Origin: Adiantum capillus-veneris
Lineage: Eukaryota; Streptophyta; Polypodiopsida; Polypodiales; Pteridaceae
Direction of reading: 5' to 3'
NCBI GenBank assembly: GCA_014529385.2
Contig: CM043965.1
Location: 18,119,912 to 18,179,911, forward strand
Length of the DNA: 60,000 bases
Shown: positions 24,437 through 35,849 of the stretch, piece after piece
Numbering within the stretch: position 1 is the stretch's first letter
Layout: each line of letters starts with the position of its first letter
The notes under the pieces: generated by a model
The model's input: only the letters and a program-made list of their open reading frames with translations
The model's database searches: none
What the model was told of the DNA's origin: nothing
Translations under genes and position numbers: made by a program

Positions 24437-25030
24437 AAGTAAATAATCATGATTAGTATTTTTTTCAACTTTTTGCAAATTTTGACATTATAGGCTTGAA
24501 GTATATACCAAATAGATATTGTGAGTTAAATATGGGCTCATTTGGGTACACAGGATGAAAATGGTGCCAGATTTAGGCTTTAGGTCTCTCAAACAGTATA
24601 TGTAAAGGAATTTTGAGATTTTGAGCTCCAAATTTGTTCAAACTTGGCTAGTGGGCTTAGGACATCATGTACTTTGGTCCCATGGTGGCAAAGTTGCAAA
24701 TTCCCCCCCATCTTGGACAAAAAGTAAATAATCACGATTATTAACTTTTTCATCAAAATGAACATTTTTTGGTACAACTTGGTTCTAGACATGGTGTAGA
24801 CCCTGTATATGTGATATGAGGTGATTTGGATCAAAAAATGTGGCTCATAACTCAGAAATTGGTTTGCAAGCACTTCTTTGCAGTTTCTGGCAATTTTCCA
24901 AGTTATAATTGATCATTTTGGCTCATACTTGAAATTTGGCATGTAATAGGTGTGTACAAGTGATAGGTGAGGTGATGATACCATTTTCAAGCCAAAATTT
25001 TGCAAAAGTAAATAATCACATTTATTTACA
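24437..25030 (-). repeat. Array of ~284-bp diverged units with AT palindrome (3' side)
   Basis: The motif aaataatc(a)cgattatt(aa) recurs at 24441, 24725 and 25009, exactly 284 bp apart twice. Each copy is followed at similar distance by 'aactttttgca/caaaatgaac' and a 'caaatttg..tca' block. The units are diverged outside the motif. Confidence 0.75.
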
Positions 25031-26703
25031 ACAGTCAACAATTTCTTGTAAAACTTGAAAATTTTGACCTAAACATATTCTATACACCTAAAACAAGTCC
25101 TAAATTGAATTTGGTAAAGTTTGGTCTTGCTGGCATCACTTCATGCTTTGTCGAATCTGAAATCAACGATTTTTGTGATTACATGGCCTATAGAGTGGGT
25201 TTGTCACTTTTGATGCTATGGACTTGTTCGCAACATAGCCGTGAAGCAAACTCGTCCAATTTTGACCCATTTGGAGTCAGTTTGACCTCGTATGTCAAAT
25301 TTGATGCTTTGTAGCCTTCCAATCATTTTCTGCTTTCCGAGGGCTTGGCTTGATTAATTTTATGAAATCAATCATATACATTGTGTATAGATCTCGTATG
25401 CAAGTTGTCTGTGGAGTCAGAATCCAATTGGGACCCCCTCGACCCTTGCCGAACGGTCAACTATTGATATAGAAGTGTTCTATTATGTTGGGGCATTCTA
25501 CAGTTCAAATCTCATCCAATTTGGTAGAGGTGAGATAGGCCGCTATGGTCCATTTTTGGTAGTTCTTCGTGCACAGCTCGGGTTTCAGGGTTTTTTTTAG
25601 GGGTTTAGACTAGCTACCGGCCATACAAAATGGATCATTGATAAGTATAGAACTTATCCCCCATGTCCCGTGTGAGACGACACTGAAAACAGGTGACTGT
25701 GGACTTCGGAAAATATGCGCGAAGAGGGTCGAAAGGCTCTCTCTCCAAAGACAACAAGTGGTTTAGCCTACCTTGGGTATCTATACCTGGACTTCCCAAA
25801 CCATTTTCCCCCAAATTTCCCTGCTAGTCCTACTAGGCCGTGAAATCTATGTTAGACTCAAAAATTTCCCCAATCGGATTCCTGTAGCTCATTCTGCAAG
25901 AATTCCGCAAAAGTTGACCTAGCTGCCTAATTTAGGCTTTTTGCTTTCATCTGCCAATTTGACCGCCTTGTTTTTTTTATCACCACCGTGTCTTTAGTTT
26001 TTCCATCTGAGCTCCTCTGCTTATTTTTATTTAATTTTTAACCTATTTATTGAAAAAATCAAAGAAAATAACAAAATGCGCTAAAAAAGAAAAGTGAAAA
26101 TCCAACAATTAATAGAACCCATTGAAAAACACAGTTTTATTGTTTTTTGTTGGATTTCTCCATTTTTAAGTCTCAATATCAAGAAAATTTGATGAAAAAT
26201 AACAAAAAAGGACTATTTTTTGATAGTATATACACTATTTATACTCATTGGGGAGATATTATTAGTTAAATTCCCTTGTTGATGATTTATAAGGGCATTA
26301 GTAGGTGATTTGGCAAAAAAAATCACACGTTAACATCAAAATTTGTCCTCCCTCTTCAAACATTGCCCTTAATTCCTTAGTGGCCTTTCACCCCTCCTAA
26401 ATGGCGTACTCCAGGACGACTGTGTGCATGGGTTGAATAATCGTGTTTATGCATAGACTTGGTTGGCTCTACCATGCTTTGAAGACCAATGCAATTAAAA
26501 TCATCATGATGTGAAAGAGTTGGGCCTTAAGTAATTAACTCAAGGGTTTTTGATGTTGAGGCTTTCTGATGCTATCTTCCAAAGAGCAAATATTGTAGCT
26601 TGTGTGCTCTTTGCTTGATTGTACCATCAGGATGCTTTAGCACACTGATTGCCTGTACTGTTGGTATCACTTTTTATTGTTGTTAAGCTTTTACTCGCCA
26701 TTC
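25031..26703 (-). other. Non-coding spacer of the 20-kb element
   Basis: This is AT-rich sequence between the repeat array and the retropepsin-like ORF. Blocks near 25100-25500 ('gtcaattttgacc', 'catttggtagag') look like further eroded array units. No coding frame is supported. Confidence 0.4.
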
Positions 26704-26979
26704 TTACCTTGATTTGCTTGGTGTAGAATGGTGTGGTTGAGTGTGCTGAGACTTAACCCTCCATTGCTTGATCGATTTTCCACTTTCCGGAGAAGATAAG
26801 GGCTCCTTTTTCTTCCAAATCCATTTCTTGTTAGGTTCCATGCTCAAAGATGCTCGTCTCTGTGTTTTACTCTTTGGAACCGGCTTTGGTATTGTTGATG
26901 ATGTTTTGGACACCCAGATTTGAATCCGCTTGTTCTTAAGGGGTGCTTTCGGTACCCAAATTTTCCTGACTCCTTGCAT
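26704..26979 (-). pseudogene. Basic Lys/Ser/Pro-rich tail ORF
   Basis: An open frame of 91 residues directly follows the retropepsin-like ORF in another frame. It is rich in Lys, Ser, Pro and Trp (KIWVPKAPLKNKRIQIWVSK) and has no known domain. It may be the frame-shifted C-terminal part of the ORF at 26985-27715. Confidence 0.35.
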
Positions 26980-26984
26980 GCAAC

Positions 26985-27715
26985 TTATAGCATTTGATTG
27001 TCGATAGGATGGAGAAGAGTAATTGCTTTGTTATTTTCTCTGCTATTACTTTTTTTCCATTTCTCCTTGCTTGGTGCAATTGTAACAATGAGTTGTCCGC
27101 CTTTAGGTAATATCTTGAGCTGATTTGTATCCCAATATGGTACTGCCTTGTATGTCCGCATCCATGAGATTCCAAGAATCATTGTCTCATTCATGTGTTC
27201 ATTTGGTAAGCATACAAACTGATGACGAAATGAACATCCATGTACTTTCACATTTAAGTTGACTACTCCCAATGTTGGTGTTGTGTTCTTGTTGCATCCT
27301 TTGATAGTCTCTATTCCTGCTGTCAAAGAGTGACTTGTTGCTTTCTTGTACATGGAATACCTGACTGCATTTACTCTAGCTTCTGTGTCAACCAATGAAT
27401 TTGTGCTATGATTGTTAAGCTGTACTTTGATGTGAAGGTCCGTTCCATCTAACCATTCATCATCTATTGACAGTGCATCTTTCTGCAATTCCCATTGTCG
27501 GTCGTCTATTTCCAATGTGTTGATGGAAATAGGTAATTTTTTATTCTTGAGAGCAGCTTTCCTTTTCAGTACCCGAAGTCGCGCTTCCTCTTGGGCTTCA
27601 TCAATAACATGCTGTCATTTTATATTTCTTTGCTTGGATGCATGCATTCTTTCTAGAAACTCATTAGTTAGTGGAAAATTGTACTTCTTTAAATCACATT
27701 CACTAATACAATTAG
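26985..27715 (-). pseudogene. Second retropepsin-like ORF, downstream of integrase
   Basis: From about 27715 the frame reads KKYNFPLTNEFLERMHASKQ, meets a TGA, then DEAQEEARLRVLKRKAALKNK and an open 176 residues (27515-26985). LHIKVQLNNHSTNSLVDTEARVNAV aligns with the retropepsin start, with the catalytic box at residues 43-46 as Asp-Thr-Glu-Ala instead of Asp-Thr-Gly-Ala. At about residues 112-135, MILGISWMRTYKAVPYWDTN matches the second conserved block (ILGMDWLR.Y.A.IDWD). The element already has a protease with an intact DSGA box at 32028-32039, so this is an extra, probably inactive copy or a different retropepsin-like domain. The fold call is from motifs; the function is unknown. Confidence 0.65.
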
Positions 27716-28890
27716 CGTGGACAACTTAACTGCTCCACTTGCAGATACATCTTCAATGATAAATGGTCCGCTTCCCTTTTTCTTAAACTTGGGAATGTGT
27801 TGCTTAAGGGAATAGACTAAAACTAAATCCCCTTTTTTGAAGATTTTTGTGATTAAATAGGAATCAAAAAACTGTTTTTGTTTCCGCTTTTGTGCATATA
27901 TGTGAGCTACATCAGCTAGCCTTTGCTCATCTAGCTTCTCTAAATATTCAAGTCTTTCTGACAATTTATGTCCAGTCCACTCAAGATCTGTAGGTACCCT
28001 TAATGCCGGCAATAGAAACTCTATTGACAGGATGAAATCAAGACCATAAACAAGGTTAATGGGTGTAGCGTTATAGTTGTTTTGAATGAAACTCGATAAG
28101 CCCATAGAGCTACATGGAGATTCATTTCTTAGTCTGTTCTTCCTGAACTAACCACTTTGGTCAATACCGAGCTAATAATTTTAATCTTATGGTCAGCTTG
28201 TCCGTTTGCTTGTGGGTGATACGGAGCTGATTTGTTATGGATGACCATAAATTCATTAAGCAAATACTTGATTATCTCATTGAGGAAATGAGTTCCCCTA
28301 TCACTGACAATTTCCATTGGCAGTCCATATCTTGTGAATACATACTCATATAAGAATGTGCAAGTGGTTCTGGCATCATTCTTTTGAGTTTCTTTAGCAT
28401 CGGTCCACTTGGTCAAATAGCCCATAGCTACAATGATATATTGAGCTTGGGTTCTATAAGCAGGTAGCTGTAGTGGCCCAACAAAATCTATACCCCATCT
28501 TGCGAAGGCTCTAGCCCCCATCATTGTTCTTAAGGGCATGCTATCTACTCCTGTTGGCATTTTTTCTCTTTGACAAGCATTACACCTTCGAACATATTCT
28601 TTGGCATCTGCAAAAAGTGTTGGCCACCATATGCCTACCATTCAGATTGCTCTTGCGGTGGTATCACTAGAAAAGTGACCTCCAAATAATCCACCATGTG
28701 CTTGTTCTATAATTGGAATATATTCGTCTTCCTTTGCACAAAGATGCAAATGTTGATTCTTATCTCTCTGATACAATTGGTTTCCAATAAGAGCATAATC
28801 TCTTGCTTTAGTTTCAATTGCTCTTTGATGGCGTTTACTCATATCCTCAGGAAATATTCGGCTTGGCAAGTAAGTAACTATGTTACATGA
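27689..28890 (-). pseudogene. Integrase of the 20-kb element
   Basis: The zinc-binding part is IIEQAHGGLFGGHFSSDTTARA, a stop, then WWPTLFADAKEYVRRCNACQREK, giving the His-His-Cys-Cys set. The catalytic core has GIDFVGPLQLP (first Asp), IVSDRGTHFLN (second Asp) and NGQADHKIK, where the usual Glu is Asp. The C-terminal part (28105-27689) has YNATPINLVYG and KKGSGPFIIEDV, a GPF/Y-like module. Frames are broken at 28642 and 28129. No chromodomain follows; instead the retropepsin-like ORF does. Confidence 0.85.
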
Positions 28891-29096
28891 GGTATGGGTG
28901 TCTGTTTTTTACATTGAGGACAATCCTTTACAAAAGAGTGAACATCACTCCTCATAATTGGCCAAAATACTCCAAGTCTCAAGATTTGTCGCATAATTTG
29001 GTCTTCCACAAAGTGAAGTCCTACTATGGTAATATGTGCTTGACTCAGGTACTGGGTTTTCTCTTCAGGATTAATGCAGAAGAGAAATATTCCTTC

Positions 29097-30640
29097 TCAA
29101 TTTCTTTTGTATAGTCTCCCAGCTAGTAGTTGATACATAGCCGATTTCTCAATTGATCCGATGGTAATAGGAAGTGTTATTTGTGAATCCACTTGAGCTA
29201 TGGTCATCAATGATACCATATTTTCCGAACATCGAGGTATCATTTCCACGGAGAACAGATATGCATCTGGTAGGTGATTGTCTACTCTCTTAGGTGGCTC
29301 CCTTGAAATAATCCTAGACAAATGATATGCTCTTTGATGAGTAGTGCCCTTTTTTACAACAACAATGATATGCTCTTTGATGAGTAGTGCCCTTTTTTAC
29401 AACAACAATGAAATCAAATTCCAGAAGAATGATGAACCATCTTACTATTTTTCCTGTGATACATGGCTTGTTGACCAAGTAGAATAAGGCTTGGTGGTCC
29501 ACAAAGAGTATAAATTTGTCTTCTAATAGGTAATGTCTATACTTTTTTATGACATAGATCATTCCTAATCCTTCGTTTTTTGTGGTGGTATAATTCCTTT
29601 TCACCATGTTCAACTGTCAGCTAGCATAAGAAATAGGAAAATGAATTTTCCCGTCTCCTAGTTGAGCTAGTATACACCCAATGGAAAAATTGGAAGCATC
29701 TACATGTATGTGAAATATCTTATTCCAATCTGGTGCTTTCAATATTGGAGCTGAGGTGAGAGCTTTCTTAAGCTTCATGAAGGATTCTTAACACGCATCA
29801 GTCCACTCAAAGTGTGTAATCAAGCTATTCATGGGTTTTGTAATTATAGCGCACATGTAAATGAATCGTCTATAATATCCACAATGTCCCATGAAAGCTT
29901 GAACCCCCTAGACTATTGTCAATCTAGGCAAATCAGCAATACCATGAATTTTATCCATATTAGTAGCTATGCCATTTTTAGACACTATATGTCCAAGAAT
30001 TTTTCCTTGTCTACCCATGAATGTGCACTTTTCAGGATTTAAACAAATCCTATAAAGTCTACATTTTTTGAATACCTTTTTTAAGTTTCAAAATCATCAG
30101 CCCGGATTGATGAATGTACACATAGATCATCCATATAAACTTGCAAGAATTTCCTTGGATATTCTTTAAAAGCATGGCTCATCAATCTTTGAAAGGTGGT
30201 AGGAGAATTACTTAACCCAAAAGGCATAACCCGATAGGTAAAATACCCCATTTCGTTGCAAAAGCAGTTTTATGCTGATCTTTTGGGTCAACCAAAACTT
30301 CATTGTATCCCGAAAATCCATCTAAGAATCTCCAAGATTCTTTCCCTACAACTCGTTCTAAAACATGCTCAGTGATTGCAAGAAACAAGTTATCTCTAAT
30401 GGTAGCTGCATTCACTTTTTTGCGGTTGAAACACACTCGTAAGTTTCTATTCTTCTTGGGTACTATCACAATTGGAGACATCCAATATGTGTGTTCAATT
30501 TCATAAATGAATTTGGCTTCCTTTAGTTTTTCAATCTCTTCTTTGATCTTCCTAGAAAATGTTTCATTGTATGTGTATGGCCTTTGTCTACTTGGTTTGG
30601 CATCATCTCTCATGGGTATGATATGTTGACAGATTTCTAG
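29097..30640 (-). pseudogene. Reverse transcriptase and RNase H of the 20-kb element
   Basis: An open stretch at 30613-30212 reads RDDAKPSRQRPYTYNETFSR, MSPIVIVPKKNRNLRVCFNRKKVNAATI and SWRFLDGFSGYNEVLVDPKDQHKTAFATKWG, i.e. RT fingers to motif A. The catalytic box YMDD lies at 30126-30137. RNase H starts with ASNFSIGCILAQLGDGKIHFP (about 29700) and continues NYTTTKNEGLGMIYVIKKYRHYLL..FVDHQALFYLVNKP (29613-29400). A 43-bp tandem duplication at 29322-29407 shifts the frame just after VVVKKGTTHQRA. Breaks at 30212, about 29900 and 29620 inactivate it. Confidence 0.88.
29322..29407. repeat. 43-bp tandem duplication in RNase H region
   Basis: Copies at 29322-29364 and 29365-29407 (atgatatgctctttgatgag..) are identical. 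43 is not a multiple of three, so the second copy shifts the frame. Confidence 0.9.
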
Positions 30641-30990
30641 ATCAACACCCTTGAGATCGTTGTAAGACCAAGAAAAGATATCTCGGTATTCTTCTTATTA
30701 TTCTGTTAGGTCATTTGCAATGTAGGCAGGCCTAGGCTCTTCTCCTGGTTCAGCCAGATCTATCTTTTTTGCGTTCTCAGGTCCTTCGTAGGACTCGCCC
30801 TAGTATTTTTGTAGTTCTCTAACAGGTTGTTCAACTATGATTTTCTTATCTTGGAGAATATTTTTCTTGTAATGGTATGGAACACTCATTACATCTTTAC
30901 CCTCTTCTTTAGTGGTTTCCATTTCAATTGTATATATCTCCTTTAGAGCCTTTTTCAACTCTTGATACTTCTTTTTTCGCTAAACTCCTG

Positions 30991-31637
30991 TCATGGTTGA
31001 CTCCTTGTCCTATTTTTTGGCTTTGGTTGAGTATCCTTCCTCATTTTTCTAGATGTTTTTGACATTTTTGGATTTTTGTTTGAAGGATATCTGCCAGTGA
31101 TTTTGTCCTTGACAGAATCATTTGCATCTATCTGCATCGGGAATTGTGTTCTACTAGAGGCTGATGGCATAGGTCTAGCTTTCAAATTTCTAGTGTCTCT
31201 TTTTTGTCTTCTCAATTTTTGGTTAGGAAAGTCAAAAAACTTTTTCTCCCATCCTTTCATGAGTAGCTTATGTTCTTTTTTCGACCCCGAATTATCTGAG
31301 GTAGCTGGATGTTCTTCTACCTCATCTGTTGCATCGTAGTAGAGGTTTGAAAAGACTTGTTGAGATTTTGTCAAGTCCTTGGTTTCCTGAATTTTGTCTT
31401 TTCATTGTGGAGGGTTGAGATCATTTGGATGGAAATTATGTCGTAGCCGTCCTCATTGCAAAATTGACTAGGCATAGACGTATTCACACATACATCCATT
31501 GTCGTTAAAATTTGATTCCACTCAAATGGCTCAAACAAATGCTTTGGAAAGGGTTCAGGTATATATGCTTCATCTGTGCAATCCATTTCTATTCTTCTTT
31601 TTTTAAGCTTACGTTTTCTGAAGCTCCGCACAACCAA
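30991..31637 (-). pseudogene. Linker between protease and reverse transcriptase
   Basis: Two overlapping open stretches encode IPEPFPKHLFEPFEWNQILTTMDVC and a charged segment DATDEVEEHPATSDNSGSKK..KKFFDFPNQKLRRQKRD. It lies where Ty3/gypsy polyproteins carry a poorly conserved linker. No domain was recognised. Confidence 0.5.
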
Positions 31638-32140
31638 GATGGAAGCTTAGTTTTAATCAAAGAGACTAAATCAAACTCTTGTATGGGTGTTTTCATGACA
31701 TCTCTATAAGTATGATCTTTTAGATTAACCCTTGTTATTGATCCCACTTGCTTCAAGTACAGATAATTGTTTCCCCAATCTTGGATGAGTTGTACTTGTC
31801 GCATGAAAGGCCTTCCCAATATGATTTCATAATTGAGTTTCTTCCCAAAGTCTACTATGGAAAAAGTGTGTTGATATTTAATCCCACAAGAATTAACTAT
31901 CACTTTTTCAAGCAGTCTTAATGGTCTTTCAATGTGTCCATCAGCCAATTGCAATTTCATTCGAGATTGTCTAATGGCTGGCTATCCCGAGGATTCTCAT
32001 ACTGCTTTTGTCGCTATGGCTATGCCTGCTCCACTATCCAGTATTGCCATGGTTTCTTTGTCATTATATTTCAGTGGAAGGGTTGTGTTCCCTTCTTCCT
32101 ATTCTCCAACTTTGTTCATTAGAACAAATACAATCTCTTT
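31589..32140 (-). pseudogene. Protease of the 20-kb element (DSGA box intact)
   Basis: The minus strand reads MAILDSGAGIAIATKAV with the catalytic Asp-Ser-Gly-Ala at 32028-32039. After two stops comes MKLQLADGHIERPLRLLEKVIVN..FSIVDFGKKLNYEIILGRPFMRQVQLIQDW (31960-31589). The IILGRPF block is the second retropepsin signature. It lies between the zinc fingers and RT as expected. Confidence 0.8.
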
Positions 32141-33150
32141 GTTTTCCATTTCGTGTTTTAATTTTCCCAATTTTTTTGCGATTAGTCCCATTATCCCCAC
32201 CTTCTCTAGGGTTTTTTGTAGATCATTTTATAGACATGGTCTGATTTTTAATAGTTCTTCCAAAGTAAGAGTGCATTGGATGGATGTTGACATGTTGAAT
32301 GGAGGTTGTCTACTTCTAGGGTCTGTTCCGTCCTTTTACTTGAGTAGTCTTGCACACTATGGATTCATCTTCGTTATCTCCCAAGTAAGAGGGTAATGTT
32401 TTCAAGGTCAATGGTTTAGACATTCTTGAAGCTTTAAACCCACAATCCCCACACAAGGATTGTACATCCATTTCCATATCAGGAGGTAGATTGTCTAACC
32501 AAACTTCCTCTATAGGAGCTGATTTTAGAGTTAGACTCCGATCATTGTCTCTCTAACTTTTTCCCATAAGTGTCCTGGCCAATCTTCTTCTACGAATGGA
32601 ATTCCGTTTAAGGAACCTTCGCTCTCTGGCACTATAAGTTCTGGCTCTTTTGGTTCAATGTGGGATTCTACCACCACTTTGGATTTTTCTTGATTGTCTC
32701 GTACCACAAGCTCCTCAGGTTTTTCCATACTTTTGAGCTTGGGTTTTTGTTTTTCCAGCATTTCTTGAGCGATTCTTACCAAATTTTATAAGATCCAAGC
32801 TTAGTTGCTTCCATGCCTGGAGAAGGATAGTTTTTTCATTTGTTTTCTATGTTTTGGCCTGGTTGGTAGGCTTCCAAAGCTGCATTAATAGGCAAAAAGA
32901 ATTTGTCAACCAAAATTGATCCTCCAGATTTCACAATGGTTTCTTTGATTTCACTTCCAGCTTCTTTTACCTTTTCTTGGAATAGCTTCTTTTCTTTCTC
33001 CTCGATTTCAGCCCATTGTTTCCGTTTTCTCATTTCATACCTCTTGCTTCTGCTTCTTTTGTCTTTTGAGAGACAATTTTTTTTTTCTTTGATTCATCAG
33101 AGGAGTTATGTTTCTTTTTCTTAGCCTCGCCTCTAGTGATTATCTTGATT
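32141..33150 (-). pseudogene. Lys/Glu-rich spacer between gag and protease
   Basis: Open stretches at 33033-32836 (AEIEEKEKKLFQEKVKEA..NAALEAYQPGQ) and 32782-32531 (EMLEKQKPKLKSMEKPEELVV..EPKEPELIVPESEGS) are strongly charged. Part of the region is predicted coiled coil by composition only. It joins gag to the protease. Confidence 0.5.
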
Positions 33151-34795
33151 GGAACAATCGGTTCACTCTTAGATGAGCTACTAGGTATCACTTGGACTAT
33201 GTTAACTACTATTCTACCCTTGTTTAAAGGATTTTTAGGAAAATCTTCCGGAAAGTGTCCTCCCTTTTTGCAACATAGTATGCAATAAGCTTCAACTGGC
33301 TTGAGGTTTTTGTCAGGCTCTGGGCATTTATTTTTCTAATGGTCATCTGCACCACATTTATGACAATTTTCCGTTCTTGGCTTAATCATGGGTCTTGCCA
33401 TAGGAGTTCTAACACCTTGATTAGCCACATAATGCATTGGTGCAAGCTCTGGTGGAGCATAAGTCACATGTTCTTCCATTGATGGTGGATGTAAATTATA
33501 CCAATCTCCTTCTACCATTAATGTAGATGGACTAGGCTTAGCATAGGGTGTAACAGGCACTAGTGCTTATTCATCTATAACTCCCTCTGGATGCATGTAC
33601 TTTACATGCACTGCATTATTTCCTAGATACAGAGGTTGTTGACCCAACACGGGTTAAGGTCTTTCAATACCCATAGGTGGTCTTTGAGTTGAGGCCATGT
33701 TAAGCTGGTATTTGTACATGGGTTGTCCTTGTGGCCTCATGGGCACGTACTGAACATTCCCATCATACTTTGGTCGGTAGTAGCACTCATTGGTCTCATG
33801 GTTGGTCCATTTACCCTCAATTGAACACCATTTCTACGACCTAATTGGTTGTCCCTGTTGAGATATCCCTTGTCCTGGTCCCCTCATAGGTGCCTTTTGC
33901 ATGTATTCATCATGTCATTCATGCATTTGAGCATGTCTTCTATGGCTGAAAGTGGTGTTGCAGCAACCGTTCCACTTGAGCTGGTTTGGTGGATGTTGTT
34001 TTCTCACTTTGATTATCTTTATGGACATCTTCTTTGTTGAAAATATCATAATTGTCTCCTAAGTCAATAGCATCCGACACACACTCTTCTAGGGTTGTAT
34101 GCTTCTTGCTATACAACATAGCATGAAGTTCTTTGTTTAGCAGTCCCTCTAGATACAATGATACTAGTCGTTCTTTTGCAGGTATCTCTAGCCTTGGGCA
34201 TCTGACAATGTATTGTTTCATTCGAGTTGCACAATCCTTAATAGACTCACCTTGTTTCAATTTAAAGCTATATATTTGAGTCCTTGTATTGTGTTCGATC
34301 CCCGTTTTGGAACAAGCAACTACAAATCCTTGAGCTAATGTATTCAAGTCCATGATTGACCTTGGTGGAATGTTTTGGAATCATGTTAATGCTTTTCCTT
34401 CTATGTCATTCCAAACCCTCGAATTGAGTATGGAAATTGAAGCTTGCTAAGAGGTCGTATGGATCCCTAGATCCACTGTATGTTTTGACCCATTTCTGAA
34501 AATCAGCTGGTTTGACACATCTATTTGGTTCAACTCCAGGTCTTCTGGCAGTTGTTCCTGTTCCAAGTCCTTCAAACCCGTCTGTTGGAAATAGTGACTC
34601 ATGTAGCCTGCGATTGGCTTTAGTGTCACCCGGTTTTCTTTGCGATGAGGTGGTTTTTGGTTTCTTAACATTACTCTCAGAAGATCTCTAACGATGTTTA
34701 TCTCTTGGATTAGTTTCTCGTCCTTGGTCTAATATCCAATCCCTTATGGAATACCCTTGGTATTTGGTTGGTTCCACCTCCTTAGGATTCATCAT
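33150..34795 (-). pseudogene. Gag of the 20-kb element with two zinc fingers
   Basis: The likely start at 34795 or 34792 is MMNPKEVEPTKYQGYSIRDW. The capsid core is at 34353-33940: MDLNTLAQGFVVACSKTGIE, YSFKLKQGESIKDCATRMKQ, PAKERLVSLYLEGLLNKELH, YSKKHTTLEECVSDAIDL, the retrotransposon gag pattern (PF03732). After a Pro-rich stretch comes CHKCGADDH, a stop in place of one residue, then KNKC (33315-33355), a CX2CX4HX4C knuckle. YCILCCKKGGHFPEDF (about 33245-33290) is a second finger with its last Cys changed to Phe. The remnant at 45540-46800 is another copy of this gag. Confidence 0.75.
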
Positions 34796-35096
34796 AACAA
34801 AATTATTGTTATAACAATAACTAAACAGGTAGGTTGGTAGGTTTGATGATCCGTTATCCTTTATCTTGAGGATATAGATGATCTTCATGGGTGTTAGTTG
34901 TCCTGATTTGGCATGTAAAGTCCACAGAAGATCTTTTACATTTCTATCCTCCCAACAATAGAACTCCGATCCGAGATACGAGGATTATCCATACTAAGCC
35001 GTTTCAAAGGCTTCAAATCAACTTGATCGTATCCCTAAAATTCTAAATTTGGTGGTCTTTCTTTTGTTGCAATATATGGAATTATGGTGTTTACTT

Positions 35097-35573
35097 CTAA
35101 CCCCATTTGTCTATCACGTCAAGGTTTTTGACTTGTAAATACTGAGTTTCGTTTCTATCCATGTACGTTTTTACTTGTTTGTTTGCCCTGAACTCTTCTT
35201 CGAACTCAATACCATGGTCATCAATGCAAATAGCATACTCTTCGTCCTTAGGATCTAGGTAAATCTGAGCTCCATGGTGATTAGTCTTATAAAAAGAGAG
35301 TATATGCTTATAGCGCATTGTTGTTCCGATTTTTGAGTGAGTCGAATAGGAAGACATTTCAGGTATTGAATCTGAAAAAGTGTCTGCTGAGACTTCTTCA
35401 AGAATAGTGTGCAAGGAATTGCCTTTATTCACACTTTCTTTGGTGGATACTCTACTGGAAGTTTCTCCAAGTATGCCTTGATTTGCTATTACACGTGAAG
35501 CCCTGGATAGAGTACTTACCTTTGGATTGACTTGTTGGCAATTTTCACTTGACTGGATTGCAATTTCTGTCAA
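35097..35573 (-). CDS. ORF upstream of gag in the 20-kb element
   Basis: An uninterrupted frame of 158 residues runs from MTEIAIQSSENCQQVNPKVS to VKNLDVIDKWG. It is Ser/Thr-rich at the N-terminus and acidic in the second half (DPKDEEYAICIDDHGIEFEEEF). It lies between the leader repeats and gag, on the coding strand of the element. No domain is recognised. An ORF in this place is a hallmark of Ogre-type (Tat) elements, but I cannot say that this one is homologous. It could also be the remains of the N-terminal part of gag. That it stays open while gag and pol are full of stops may be chance at this length. Confidence 0.5.
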   Translation of the reverse strand: MTEIAIQSSENCQQVNPKVSTLSRASRVIANQGILGETSSRVSTKESVNKGNSLHTILEEVSADTFSDSIPEMSSYSTHSKIGTTMRYKHILSFYKTNHHGAQIYLDPKDEEYAICIDDHGIEFEEEFRANKQVKTYMDRNETQYLQVKNLDVIDKWG

Positions 35574-35849
35574 GCTACCAATTCCTTGTCTACAACCTCA
35601 TTCTTGTACAATTTTGATCAAGTTAGCTATTCTTTCACAAAGACTGTGTAATTTTTGCTAACTATTGTGATTGGTCTATGTGTATCACTTCAATTCGAGC
35701 TAATTTAGTCAACAATTGAGATTTTCATACTCGACTTTGGCAAAAAATCAAAGGATTAATTTGCAACGTGGAAACTGAGTGAATATGTACCAATTTGGAT
35801 CCGATTGAACCCAAAATTTCCTGATGGCCTTGTATTATGTTGATCTAAC

